A DNA stretch of 64,000 bases from Aegicerativicinus sediminis (GTDB lineage Bacteria; Bacteroidota; Bacteroidia; Flavobacteriales; Flavobacteriaceae): the NCBI RefSeq assembly GCF_015476115.1, contig NZ_CP064295.1:3094001-3158000 (forward strand), given 5' to 3'. Shown here piece by piece: positions 26,118 to 38,800 of this stretch. The translations under genes and the position numbers were made by a program. Numbering within the stretch: the stretch's first letter is position 1; the number at the start of each line of letters is the position of its first letter. Under the pieces are notes generated by a model. The model did not search any database and was not told where the DNA came from. It saw only the letters and a list, made by a program, of their open reading frames with translations.

Positions 26118-28883
26118 TTATTTAACTAGAACTTTCTTCGATACCGAACCGCTTGCGGTATTGATTTTTAGAACGTAAGTTCCGCTACTTAAACTCTTAA
26201 CTACATATTCAGATGTAACCGCTTCTGAAATATTTTCTATATGGTAGGCAGATTGTCCGAGAAGATTAACTAACTCAAGACTTTTAACTGTTATGTTTTC
26301 AGGATTATGAAGAACAATGCTTTCGTTTGTATTATAAAAATAGGCGTTAAGTTTTTCTGAAATAGGATCAATAATTTCTTCAATCTCTAATGTTTGGTTA
26401 GAACTTAGTGTAATTTCAAATTGATTTAAATGTTCACCTTTATCTAATAGAATTTCTAATTTACCATCCCTTAAATTGAAATATGTGTCATTTATAATGT
26501 CATGTAAATAAACATTTTGGGCGTTTGTAAAATTCTCCAATCCATCAAGTTGAAAAGTGTATAAACCACCAGTTCCGGCCCTTATTCCAATTGGAAATTT
26601 TGCTGAACTACTTTCATCATTAGAACCTTGTATTACAAAACTTTTGTCATCAATTATCCAGAACATATCATCCTTGTTATTGTCCTTTAGCATACCGTCA
26701 TATCCCCAATCAATTGAAGGAGTCGTATTTTCATCAATGGTCAATAATATCTGTCTTCTCAAAGTGCTCGGTGAATAAAAACCTAACCTAATTTTTTTGC
26801 GATTATCTTCTGTAATTAAATCTCCAGAGTTAGACCGGGTGCGCATAAATTGTGAGTTAGATCCTTCTTTTTGAAAAATCCGTTGGCCATTATTAAAATT
26901 TATTTGACCACCGTTACCTTCAGCGTAAACAAAAAATCCTTGGCTTATAGGGATATATCTTCCAGGAGTCTTGGTTGGAGTACCACCTGTTGCAACAAGT
27001 GGATCATTAGTTCCCATGGCTGATACTGCCACACCACCAGACAGGTTGTAGGTTGCATAGCCGCCTTGGTACTCACTAAGATAGTGAGAAGCTCCACCCC
27101 AGTGCTCCCAAAAATAAAGGGTTCCAGAAATAGAGCCGGTATTGTTTAAAGCTGGACTGTTATCAATGATAAATTGATTTGCATCTAAGGCAGAAGGATA
27201 TGGATTTCCAACTAAATAATCGTTTCCTTGGTTCACTGTTAAGTTGATATCACCATTGTTTGGTTTTCCTCGAAACACATAATTCTGAAGATCGCTTATT
27301 GCACCAGTACCTGGGCCTTTCATTGTAAATCCCTCACCTGGTGTAAGTGTTCCTGTACTTCTTACATGCTGCCATTCAGAATAGGTATTGTGAGTTCTAT
27401 TGTCATATTTCCAAATCCAATAATCAGCAATACCAATAGGGGAAGTGGCCGTACCATCATATCCTGTTGTTAAGAAATTTATAGGACTACCACCATCGAG
27501 CAAAATATCTTTTACGGTGTAGCTATTATTGTTGGTGGCTGCATTTTGAATTCCCACAGGGCTAGACCAATAATTATAGGTGTATCTGTCTGCCGTACCT
27601 TGTTGATCTCTCTCTAAAGTGCCACCACTAGTAGGGTCGAAATCACTTCCAATAGGCTGAATCAGTTGAGATTCTCCTTCTAAATCCAATCTTGCTGTAG
27701 AGCTTACCTTTCCAATAGATAGATAATGGGTAATATTTAAGCCATACCCAATTTTGGCTGTATTATTACCGACAATAGTTAATCTACGTTCATTGACAGC
27801 TAGAGCCAAAAGAGATCGTGTGTCTTTGTTAATATGACTATTACTCATGAAAATGTTGTCGGAAGTTTCAACAATGTTCCAATCAACTGTTATATCTGAA
27901 TCTACGATAGAGTTTTCTCCTGGAATTGTTTGATAATCTCCATTTTCCCAGGTTCTATAATCATCCCAAGTTCCAGTTGAGGTTGATTTATAGGGTAGAG
28001 GCGCACTTTGTGTTTCTAGAGCAACTGAATTGACTAATTTTCCATGAAATTTATTACTAGATTCATCCTTCACTTGTGAAGCACTGAACTCCGTCATAGG
28101 AAAATAGGCTTCCAAACTAGACCAACTAAGCGTTGACACATCATTCTTTGCTGGAGTAAAATTATTGCTTATAAAGAATGAACCGGCCACAAAATTTGTG
28201 TCTTCTTCAATTTGCTGATTCATCATAAAATGCAGTTGATCTGTTGATAAGGCCACATTCCAAAAACGCACTTCGTCAATGGATCCGGCATAAAAATTTG
28301 AAGGACTATCCTCTCCAGAAGCGCCAATAAATAAATCCCAATCTGCATTATCAGGTCTATCCATCACAAATGCCGAATCTAACACGCCATCTATGTAAAT
28401 AGAGGTCAATGAACCTTCATAAATAATAGCTATTTCATGCCAAATAGAATAGGGAAGAACCGTTTTGGATGTAATACTTTCAAACGAACCATTACTCCAC
28501 CAACTGATTTGAAGTTGGTTTGAACCATTTAGTCCGAAATCAAATCCTTCGGTAAATGCGGCATTTCTTCTTGCAATTATACTTGAATTAGCAGATCCGA
28601 ATTCAGGTTTAATCCAAGCGGTTACCGTAAAATTATCCTGATTAAGGTAAAATTTCTTAAATACATTGATGTAAGCAGAATTAAGAGGATCAAACGAAAC
28701 GGAGCCTGTTAAACCCATGACAGGTGGTACCATTGCATTGTTAGCCTCTGAAATAAACTCACTGTTTATTCCATTTGGATTCTGTAGCGAAGATATATCG
28801 CTAGGCATAATATTTTCTTGAGCAATGATCTTTAAGCTATGGAATGCCAATAGCAGAATTAAAAAAAGTAGATATTTTTTCAT
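26118..28883 (-). CDS. Secreted LamG-domain protein with T9SS C-terminal signal
   Basis: 921 residues. Residues 1-21 are a signal peptide. A LamG/concanavalin-like domain spans about 60-240 (NFTVTAWIKPEFGSANSSII, YIDGVLDSAFVM, GSIDEVRFWNVALS). A conserved middle module follows (about 385-670) with LDLEGESQLIQ, LERDQQGT, YTYNYWSSPVG, GNPYPSALDANQF and PGRYIPISQGFFVY. A second module (about 695-845) has LHDIINDTYFNLRDGKLEI. The last 75 residues are a T9SS type A-like sorting domain ending SGTYVLKINTAS and KKVLVK. It would cross the outer membrane by T9SS and stay on the surface or be released. It starts 33 bp after the 263-residue gene. Ligand unknown. Confidence 0.9.
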   Translation of the reverse strand: MKKYLLFLILLLAFHSLKIIAQENIMPSDISSLQNPNGINSEFISEANNAMVPPVMGLTGSVSFDPLNSAYINVFKKFYLNQDNFTVTAWIKPEFGSANSSIIARRNAAFTEGFDFGLNGSNQLQISWWSNGSFESITSKTVLPYSIWHEIAIIYEGSLTSIYIDGVLDSAFVMDRPDNADWDLFIGASGEDSPSNFYAGSIDEVRFWNVALSTDQLHFMMNQQIEEDTNFVAGSFFISNNFTPAKNDVSTLSWSSLEAYFPMTEFSASQVKDESSNKFHGKLVNSVALETQSAPLPYKSTSTGTWDDYRTWENGDYQTIPGENSIVDSDITVDWNIVETSDNIFMSNSHINKDTRSLLALAVNERRLTIVGNNTAKIGYGLNITHYLSIGKVSSTARLDLEGESQLIQPIGSDFDPTSGGTLERDQQGTADRYTYNYWSSPVGIQNAATNNNSYTVKDILLDGGSPINFLTTGYDGTATSPIGIADYWIWKYDNRTHNTYSEWQHVRSTGTLTPGEGFTMKGPGTGAISDLQNYVFRGKPNNGDINLTVNQGNDYLVGNPYPSALDANQFIIDNSPALNNTGSISGTLYFWEHWGGASHYLSEYQGGYATYNLSGGVAVSAMGTNDPLVATGGTPTKTPGRYIPISQGFFVYAEGNGGQINFNNGQRIFQKEGSNSQFMRTRSNSGDLITEDNRKKIRLGFYSPSTLRRQILLTIDENTTPSIDWGYDGMLKDNNKDDMFWIIDDKSFVIQGSNDESSSAKFPIGIRAGTGGLYTFQLDGLENFTNAQNVYLHDIINDTYFNLRDGKLEILLDKGEHLNQFEITLSSNQTLEIEEIIDPISEKLNAYFYNTNESIVLHNPENITVKSLELVNLLGQSAYHIENISEAVTSEYVVKSLSSGTYVLKINTASGSVSKKVLVK

Positions 28884-28916
28884 AAGCGGCGGTTTGATTA
28901 CATATTCTCTGGCGGT

Positions 28917-29708
28917 TTAATCCGAGAGTGCAATAGATTTGGTTATATGGCTGCCATTATTATAAATAATTGAAAGCAAATAGGTCTTAGTTCTAAGGTT
29001 GTTTGTAGGAATAATTATCTTGGAATTATTGTTACCCGTAAATTTTTGAATGAGTTTACCAGAAAAATCGTAGAGTGAAACAATTTTTAAAATATTATCA
29101 GAGCCAGGTGAAACTGTCAATTCCTGTGAATATTTATTATAACTCAACTGAAAGTCATTGGTTGAAATCTCTTTATTTGAAAGTAAGTTTGAGCTGTTTA
29201 TAACATTTAAATCATTTGAAAAAGCAATATAGAATCGATCCAAATATTCCCCCGACTCAATTTCAGTTGACATATCTTTTTCATTGATTTGATAGAATTC
29301 ATCAAGTAAAGCATCGTAGATATAAACCGGGATCTCACTTTCGAAGTTCTCAAGGGCTTTCAACCTAATTTTAATAGGGCCTGAATCGCTCATAAACATT
29401 CCAAAAGGATAAATCTTTGAAGTTTCAAAATGACCAACGCCTTGTACAGTAAACCTGTAATTTTCAATCATAAAATTCAGGTCATTTGGCCGTGGATCAA
29501 TGGTGAATGAATCATAACCAACATCAATACCATCGGTAGCGGTGTCATTTTTGGTGAATCCAAGTAACAAGGGTCTCACTAATCCATCGGGTGCATGAAA
29601 TTCAATCCTTACTCTTTGTACTGAAAAAGAGTATGCTTTCGTGCTGCAAAATATTGAGGCTGAAATGCTTATTAAAAAAGCAAAACATAAGTAGGTAATT
29701 TTATTCAT
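28917..29708 (-). CDS. Secreted stand-alone copy of the shared C-terminal module, with T9SS-like tail
   Basis: 263 residues. A signal peptide (1-27) is followed directly by the module that closes the three large neighbours: RVRIEFHAPDGLVRPLLLGF, YRFTVQGVGHFETSKIYPFG, LKALENFESEIPVYIYDALL and IESGEYLDRFYIAF align with the corresponding region of the 4045-residue protein. The C-terminus (LRTKTYLLSIIYNNGSHITK) has the form of a T9SS sorting domain. It lacks LamG, HYR and middle modules. It lies upstream of the 921-residue gene on the same strand, so the two are probably co-transcribed from the promoter region at 29749-29797. Function unknown. Confidence 0.8.
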   Translation of the reverse strand: MNKITYLCFAFLISISASIFCSTKAYSFSVQRVRIEFHAPDGLVRPLLLGFTKNDTATDGIDVGYDSFTIDPRPNDLNFMIENYRFTVQGVGHFETSKIYPFGMFMSDSGPIKIRLKALENFESEIPVYIYDALLDEFYQINEKDMSTEIESGEYLDRFYIAFSNDLNVINSSNLLSNKEISTNDFQLSYNKYSQELTVSPGSDNILKIVSLYDFSGKLIQKFTGNNNSKIIIPTNNLRTKTYLLSIIYNNGSHITKSIALSD

Positions 29709-29748
29709 AGTTAGGGGCTTAGAATAAATATTAGTTTGATTTGGGACT

Positions 29749-29797
29749 CAAATATAGAATTATATTTTAAAAATATCCATAAAATGCAAAAAAAATC
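29749..29797 (-). promoter_or_regulatory. Promoter region with shared upstream element (site A)
   Basis: On the minus strand TATATTTG (29749-29756) matches TAnnTTTG. About 17 bp further upstream, 29773-29794 matches 49694-49715 at 21 of 22 bases, and the flanks are also similar. Read on the plus strand, the shared part is ATATCCATAAAATGC followed by an A-run. A TTG -33 is not visible, which fits a promoter that depends on an activator bound at the shared element. Confidence 0.5.
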
Positions 29798-29829
29798 GAT
29801 AAAGTGTATAATTTTTAATTTTCGAACAT

Positions 29830-29858
29830 AAAAAAAGCGGCTAGAAAATTGGCCGCTT
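29830..29858 (-). terminator. Terminator of the 4045-residue protein gene
   Basis: AAGCGGC (29835-29841) and GCCGCTT (29852-29858) form a seven-base stem. On the minus strand it is followed by a T-run (plus-strand A's 29830-29836). It lies about 20 bp after the stop codon. Confidence 0.85.
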
Positions 29859-29880
29859 AGTTTAATTTATATTGGTGGGT

Positions 29881-32800
29881 TTAATCAATAATTACCTTTT
29901 TATTTATAATGCCTTTGTTGGTAACTAACTTTATAATGTAATTGCCCGAAGCCGCTTGTTTCACTGGGATTCTAAACTCATTCACCATGTTTGGTAAGTT
30001 GGTAGAATTCCAATCCTTGACCGTTTGACCAATGATATTTATAAGATAAATTTGTTTTGCATAAACATCTTCAGGCATTTGAACATAAATTTCATGAGAG
30101 TCACTTAAGAAATTAACTATAACTGATTCAACGTTAGAATTGTCAATTTTCTCATTTTTCTTTTGATCTTTAGTAAAGGTTACATAAAATCTATCGTTAT
30201 ATTCACCTGCTTCCAAAACAATCTGAAGGTCTTTATCTTTAATATCAAAGTAAGTATCATTTAACACATCGTGAATGTATACTTCTGGAATGACTTCAAA
30301 ATTTTCAAATTTTTCTATGGATATTTTTAATTTCTGCGTTTTTCCAACAACTAGATAAAGGGGATAGCGTTTGGTAACTTCAAATTCTCCAACTCCTTGT
30401 GTTGAATATGTTTGGTCATCAATGGACCATAATAAATCACTTTCATTGATACCAAGGCTAGGAGCATCATAAGCATTATTGAAGGAATCATCTGCTTTGT
30501 TATTGGGGATAAATCCTAGCAATAAGGGTCTTATATAATTCTTTTCATTTGTAAATTTCAAACGGATTCTTTGGATAATATTATCATTTGTATCATTATC
30601 TATCGAATTATTCTTATTACTAACTCTTAGAAATTGTGATGTATTGTCACTGGTGGTACCTTCTTGTTCAGGGAAAAATACCCGCTGGTCATTTCTAAAA
30701 TCTACAAAATCTACGTCACTACTTCCGTTTACCCAGTCTGAATAAACGAAAAATCCTTGTCCCACCGGTATATATCTACCCGGTGTTTTGTTAGGTGTAC
30801 CGTCACCACTGATTAAATTAGAGTTATAAGTGGCCGCATCGTTACCGCCTGTTAAATTATAGGTTGCATATCCACCTTGGTAGAGAGAGAGCCAATGAGA
30901 GTCATTATCAATATAATGTTCCCAAAAGAACAATGTGCCCCACATCGACCCTGTAGTATCAGGATTTCCTCCATACTCAGTCTGTATATTGTCAAATATG
31001 AATTCATCTGCATCAATGGCAGAAAGGTATGGGTTTCCAACTACCATTAAATTTTGAAACCCTAAGTCAACGGCAATTTCGGCATTATTAGGTTTACCTT
31101 TATATGTGTAATAATGTTGACCATTTGTTCCATCGGGCCCACTACCTTTCATGGTATGTCCTAAACCAATTTTAAATGCTGTATTCTCAGTGATTTGCTG
31201 CCACTGATAATAATCTAACCATTCATCAGCGTTCCAACCATAATTATCATAAATGTTGAGCCAATAACGTGGCTTTTGAAGATTAGGATAAGTTCCGAAA
31301 GCATCATATCCGCCTATCCAAGTTATAGATACTGGAGGATTTCCGGCATCATAGTTAATGCCGTCGTAAAATACATCCTGAATTGAAGAATTCACATTAT
31401 TGGCATTGGTGTTAATTTTTGACACTGGAAATGCAAAATAATTATAGTTATACATATTTGTATTACCGTATCGCACCTTGGTAGCATGCCCTTCGCTGGA
31501 AGTATCCAAAGTACTTTCACTGAATTGATCTCCCAGGATATTGCTTGGATCCAAAACGTCAGTAACAATTGGTCCATGAAGGTTATTTGGATAATGTAAA
31601 TAATATTTCTTCTGCACCAGCTGAGACTCACCAATCAAATCCATTGTGCCATCAAGCTTTAAATAATGGGTAATCCATAAACCTCTACCTGCATTAGTTT
31701 CATTGTATGGAGAGCCTTCCCTGAAAACAGTAACGTTGCCTACAGGTCCAGGATTATCAAGATCCTCAATTGCAGATAATCCCAGTACGGTAGTTATATT
31801 ATCACTGTCTGATGAGTTTGGATCATCCTCATTTAAATCTACATCATGATAAATTTTTACAATATTCCAATCTATTTGGTTCCCATTAATACCAGCACTA
31901 TTAGGAGCATCCCACACATCAGGATGAGCCCAAGTATTTATGTTATACCAATCACCATTTTGTTTGGTATAATAAGGTAAAGGAGCCGTTTCATCTTGAA
32001 CTGTGATAATGTTAACCAATTTTCCATCTATTCCAGATCCATTATTAGGGTATAAATAGCCATTAGCAACATCTCCTCCAGTTAATTGGTTCATTTGGTA
32101 ATAGGAAACTAGATTACTCCAACTTAAAACTCCATTATTTGCAACATTTGGTATATTCAATGGAATTTCATCTCCCATAACTCCTCCATTGTCATGGATC
32201 TGCTGGTTCATCATATGGCGTATTTGTCTATGATTGAGGGCTACATTCCAGATTCTTAATTCATCCATCCAGCCTTTAAAATGGTTGGTTGGAGCGTCAG
32301 GGTTTGGACGGTCCATTGCACCAAGTAAAAATTTCTCGTTACCATCGGTACTAGTCGGTAAATTTCCTCCAGACGTTGCCATTAATATTCCGTCTACATA
32401 TAATTTATAATTGGATCCGTCAAAAGATACTGCTGTATGATACCATCTATTGGTACCAATAGTTCCTGCTGTAAGTGAATTAAGGTTATTGTCCCATCTA
32501 AATTTTAAATTACCTCCTTCAAGAACCAAATCATAACCGCCTGCAGCGAGATCTGTTGCATTTCTTTTTGAATAAAGGGTTTGAGTAGAAAAGGTTGGAT
32601 TTTCATGATTTTTAATCCAAAGTTCAATCGTAAATTGTCTAGGATTTGTTTGAAATAATGGACTGTCGATAAAATCGAAATCATCACCATACCTAACATA
32701 ATCATTAAACCCATCAAAATCTAGGGTAGAACATGAGTTCAGAAACACTTCAACTGTATCGCTACATAATGTACTGCCATCAGTATCTAAAATAGTCCAA

Positions 32801-35800
32801 ACGAAGGTATAATTGCCAGCAGGTCCATTTACAAGTGCTTCAGGATTATTCTTGTCTGATACCACACCTAGATCCTGTAAATCTTGTGCAGATAAATTAA
32901 CCCAGTCATAGCCAGTATTTGCAGGTCCAGAACTGATGGTCCATTCACCTAATATATTGGTTGGTCGATAATCCTTGTAATATGTATCGTTCACGGCATC
33001 ATAATAGGCATAAGGATCACTTGAATCACTCAAATCCCAACTACCATCACCGGCCCCATCATTTTCATCGAAGTCAATTAGACCGAATTTTTCCTCAACC
33101 GGAATAAGATCCCAATCGCCATTATCTACTAATTCTTTATAATTTTGGTAAGGTGATTTAAAGTTGTCATAAGCCTTTAAATTAATTCCACCACCACAGT
33201 TGATAGGATCTGCCGCTCTTGCAGCTCCGGCTTGGGCATAATATACGGTTAGAGGAACAATTTCAACACTATTAGGATTTTCACAGCCATCAACTACGGC
33301 TCTTACGTTATAATCTTGTAGACCAGGAGTTTGAGGTGTTGCAACAACCTGATTAGTGTTTGTAATTGGCTCAACGGTTATACCATATTGATTTCTCCAT
33401 TCTACAAAGGCTGTACCATCATTGCCAGGTAAACTCATGCCTTCTATAGCCCATGAACTTCCGCAATTTCTAACCATTGTGAATCGAATTCTCAGGTTGT
33501 CATATAATCTATAAGCATTCAAGTCAATTTGTACTGTATTAAAATCGGTATAACTCGCCGTGCCACTATTTACAGTATTGCTTGTATCTCCTGAACCAAC
33601 AATAATGGAACTAGTTCTATGATTATGACCTGATTCTGGATTTTGGGTTACAAATTCACTGTCAAGGAATGGCTGATATGTTGTACCTCCGTCAGTGGAA
33701 ATTTCAATAATAGCGGCTGAAGGAGGGGCAGCCTCATATTGGCCAGAATTTTCATCCGTTTCACAGCTTGTCATGGCACCGGTTAAACTAAAGGATTCCA
33801 AATATTCAAACATTGGATCGTCTATACCATTCAGATTAAATATGGGAGTTTCTAAGGTTGTAACCCGCAAATCTTTATTCGTAAATCCATTATAATCAGT
33901 ATCGTAGGTATCGTCAGGGAAAATGTCACCATAAGCTTCATAAATTATTGGGTGCTTGTCACCGGTACCAGTAGTATTATAATAACCTGCGGTTATACCA
34001 AATTTACCACGATCTTCGTAAGGATTAGGATTGTCGTTATTATAGGTAATGCCATAATATGTTTTATCGGGGTTGGTAACCGACCAGTTATTTGGACAAA
34101 AGGCACAGTTTCCTGAGGCAGATAATTTTCCTAAATCATCATCCACCAACCAACTGCTCCAATCATTTGTATTTAATTGGCCCTGATCAAAACCACCAGA
34201 ATAATTAAGCTGGTCACCCCCATAATTAATAGTCGAAGACAATGTAGACGACCCTCCCAAACAGTATTCTGTCGGGGCGGCTTGAACGGGTTCGGGCTCT
34301 AAATCCTCTGGGCTAACCACTGCTACATAAGCAACATCAGAGTATTGTAATCCACAAGCTCCAGTAGCTGATGAGGTGTCAAAATCAAAAACAATTCGGT
34401 AAGCTCTTGAGTCTGGAATGTCACCAACTGCATAAGAGGTTAAACCTTCAGTTCCGCTAATCGGTTGCCAAGTACTTCCGGGGGCCAGTATTTCCCATCG
34501 AAGGATAAATTGAGAATTAATATTGCCAATTAAATCCAAAGTAACGTCAGGGTCATCATAACAAACAACAACACCACTACCCGTGCCTGAATTTCCTATA
34601 GTCGAAGTTCCAACAATTTCATAATCACTAGGATCTAAGAAAGGTTGAATTGAGATGGTTTCAGTATGTAAATCTCCCAAACATCCATTTGGTCCCGCCT
34701 CGGCAGGAATCGTATAGGTAATGTCATATTTAACTTCTTCGTTTCCGTCGAAGGACACAGTAATTTCTCCTGTATTCGTATCGATGGTGGCATAATTAGT
34801 TCCATTTGATGATACTATAGAATATGTTCCGCCAGAATCGGGTGCATTTGTTACCTGAATTGAGGTAATACTTCCACAATAAAATTCCTGGGAATAAGAA
34901 AATTCAGCTTCTGGGTTCGGACTAACAGTTAAGTTGAAGTTATCTGATTGTAAAGGAGGACAAATACTACTTGGTCCATTAATAACAAAATAATAATCTC
35001 CAGGATCATTGGTGTCATCAACATCATTAAAGGTATAATCTAAGGTAGTAATACCAGAATTAATGGTTCCGGTTAATCCAGAATCTAAAGGAGTACCAAT
35101 GCCAACCTTATACAGGTCAAAAGTTCCAATTGAACCTGAGGCTATAATTGTAACAGAAACATCATTTGTGCCACCCCCTAAACAAACTTCTATATCAGTA
35201 GGTTGTGTGGTAATACTTATTGTTTGATTCACATTTAAAGTTACCTCGTTGGAAGTTTTTACAGAACATAAACCGCTATTTCCAGAAACAACAACATAAT
35301 ATGCGCCAGCATCGCTCAGGGAAGCTGAATTAATTGCTAAGACATTAGAATTAGATCCAACTGCGACATCATCTGAAAATCCATCCGCAACATCACCTTT
35401 ATACCATTGATAAGATAGAGGTTCATCGCCAACGGCAACAACACTCAGTTCAGCATATTCTCCTGCACAGACTCCAACATTTTGTGGTTGGGTAGTAATG
35501 ACTACTTTGTCAATAATTGTTAGTGTCATTATTTGTGAAACTGCAATACAAGGTCCTGTACCATCTGGGTCATTTGTTGTATATTGTAAAGTAACCGTTC
35601 CGGCATTTGCATCTGCCTGATTAGGAGTATATTGGTCACCGGTTAAGGTTCCGGAAGCGGTTAACTTGGTCCATGTTCCACTAGTCGCTGAGCCACCAAA
35701 ACTTCCTAATAAGGTAATTGTTTCATCTTGACAAGCCGTTTGGTCCTGCACACCATTTATGGTCGCTGCAGGATTAATGGTAAGTACCATGGTGGTGCTT

Positions 35801-38800
35801 GCGGCCTCACAGGCTTCAGCTCCATCCGGATCATTTGTGGTATATGTTAAATTTACTATACCAGCAGTAATATCACCGGATCCCGGGGTGTAATCTGCAC
35901 TTACATTTACACCGCTATTGGAAATATTAGTAAACGCACCGTCTCCATCTGTGGTCCATTCTCCAGAATTCGCAATAGCGGCACCACCCACACTAGTAGA
36001 TAATGACGCTATTTCTCCCTCGCATATTGTTTGAGGCGTTAAATTTGCTACTGTTGCTTTAGGATTGATAGTAACTACCATTGAAGCACTCACCTCACCG
36101 CAAGGACTATTTGAATCTGTTGTAGTAAATGTTAAGGTTACATTTTGCTTGCCCAAATCACCGGGATCAGGTGTGTATATGGCAGTTGGTGAAGTAACGT
36201 CAGAGAAACTTCCTGGACCAGAATTGGTACTCCAAACTCCAGAGGAAATAACATTAGTGTCACTGAATTGAGCATTTAATTGAACTGTGTCATCCGAACA
36301 AATGGTTACGTCAGCCAGACCAGATATAAAGGGAATAGGAGTGACAGTTACAATGGCAGAACCAGTTAAACTTTGCGTGCAATTTAAATCACTATTCCAT
36401 GCTACATCAACTAAGGTATAGGTTGTGGTTTCAGATAAATCTCCTGTATCAATATTGGCCTCTCCATTACTATCTAATGGTATTGTAGCAGTGGTGGGTG
36501 TACCTCCATTATCAATTTCATATGTAACGGTGGAATTTGGTTCACCGTTACGTATTTCTATGGTAGTTCCGGTATTCTCACATATTTCAGAATCAACAGA
36601 TGAAATTGTAACATCATCATCTAGGATATAAATGTACATAGTATCAAATGCACCACCACAATCACCACCTGGATCAATAGTTTGGATATCAATTTTTATA
36701 ACATCGCCAGGTTGGACATCATCTGGAAGCGTATATGGCCCATTAACGTGAGTGCCATGATTTCCAGCATTTGGAAATGATCCCCCAGCATTATTGTCAT
36801 CCCACCACCAATGGCTATTTTTATTTGGGTTTATGGCTCCTCCACCAACATATCCACTTAAAGGAACTGAAACCGTAGAAGCACAAATATATTGATCAGG
36901 CCCTGCGTCCGCTTGTGCATCTGCACCTACCGTAATATCTAAAGTTGAACTTGTAGAGGTCCCACATACATTATTAGCGGTAACGGATAATATGCCACTT
37001 GTGGAGTTTCCAGAAACATCAATAGAAATAGTATTGGTCCCTTGCCCAGTAATTGTAAAACCTGTTCCTGAGTAAGACCAGGTATACGATTGGATGTTAG
37101 GATCAGCCGGACCTATTGTATATACTCTATTTGTAACTGGTGGACAAAGTGAAGTTTCTCCTGTTGGAATAGGAGGAGTAGCCGGAGCTATAAACTCATT
37201 TACCACTACCGAATTTGAACTTGTAACAGCTTGACCATTTGTACAAATATCAGAATCGGGTGTCATCACCACATAAACTTCATTACCGTCCGCCAGAGTA
37301 GAAATATCTAAGGTGGAAGAATTTGTTCCAACAGCTACGTCATTTGCAGTTCCATCTTCTGGATCACCAACATACCATTGATAGGAAGGGGAAGTTCCTC
37401 CATTTGTTGGAGTAGCAGTAAAGGATACCTCTATTCCATCGCAAATATCCATTGGACTTGATTGGTCGATTACTACTGACTGAGGTAATAGAGGGTTAAC
37501 AGTTATAATAAATGAATCGATATTATAACAAGTTCCGTATGAGGAACGAACCCAATATTCAGCAGTGGAGGTTGGAGACACGTTAGTGTTTCCTCCAGTT
37601 AATTCATTAGTATTATTTTCTGCATCATTCAAGGAATTGAAATAACTTAGATTTGGGCCGTCGGTATCTGATTTAGTCGTTAATTCAAAACTTTCTCCTA
37701 AACATATTTCTATATCCTCTCCGGCATCAACTATAGGTAATGCATCTATCGAAATTAGAATATCTTCGGTTATAAAGCAACCTTCAATTGTTTCGGTTCG
37801 AACATAATACGTGGTTTCCGAAGTTGGACTAACGTTACTGTCAGAAAGTGCATTTGTTCCATCTTCAGCATCAGACAAAGTTGAGTGAAACGTAACTGTA
37901 TTTCCAGGACTTATGGCTAAGGTATTTAGATCAATACTAGTTTGACTATCTGCACAAACTGATCCATCTAATACTGCTGAATCAAATACAGGCAAAGGAT
38001 TTACCGTAATTTGAATGTTATTAGAAATTGCCAATAATGGATCTGGACATTGTACACTTGGTCCTGGAGTAACAACAAGATAAAATATATCGCCATCTTG
38101 AAGGTTTTCCGTCAAATCATCCCCATATACAAATGAATTAACAGTGGCTATTGAAATATCGTCGTCATTTGAAGGGTCTCCGTCTAATTTATCATCCTTA
38201 GATCCAACTACTTTAAACCATTCAAATTCTGGATTAGTACCGGTATTAAGGGTTTGTGCCGATATATTAGATAGGTTAATTGATTCTCCTTCACAAATAG
38301 TGTTAGTGGAAACTTGAGCAACAACAGAAGGAACTGCTGGGGTATTGGTTGTAATTGTTACAACATTACTTTCAGCCTCACAGGCAAATGTATTACTTGT
38401 TATTGTTAATTTAACTTTTGTGTTATTGGTAACTGGAGTAGGCAAGGGAAATTCATCTACATCAATACCATCAAGAGCTAATTCATACCCATTTCCATCT
38501 ACATCATCAACATACCATCTATAGTAAAGGTTTGAACCTGCATTTGATACAGTTGAGGTAAAATCAACTGGCACATTAGAACAAAATACAGTTTGATCTG
38601 TACTTATTGAAACATTGGCATTTTGGCTAGCATCTGTTACAGTAACTGTAGCCGTACAAGTGCTTTCATTTCCATTCCCATCATTAATGGTCAATGTAAC
38701 TTCATTGTCGCCTATATCATCGCAATCAAAGGTGCTAGGTAAAACACTTACTAAGTTTACGGTTCCGCAATTATCCGTTGAACCATTATTAATTTGATCA

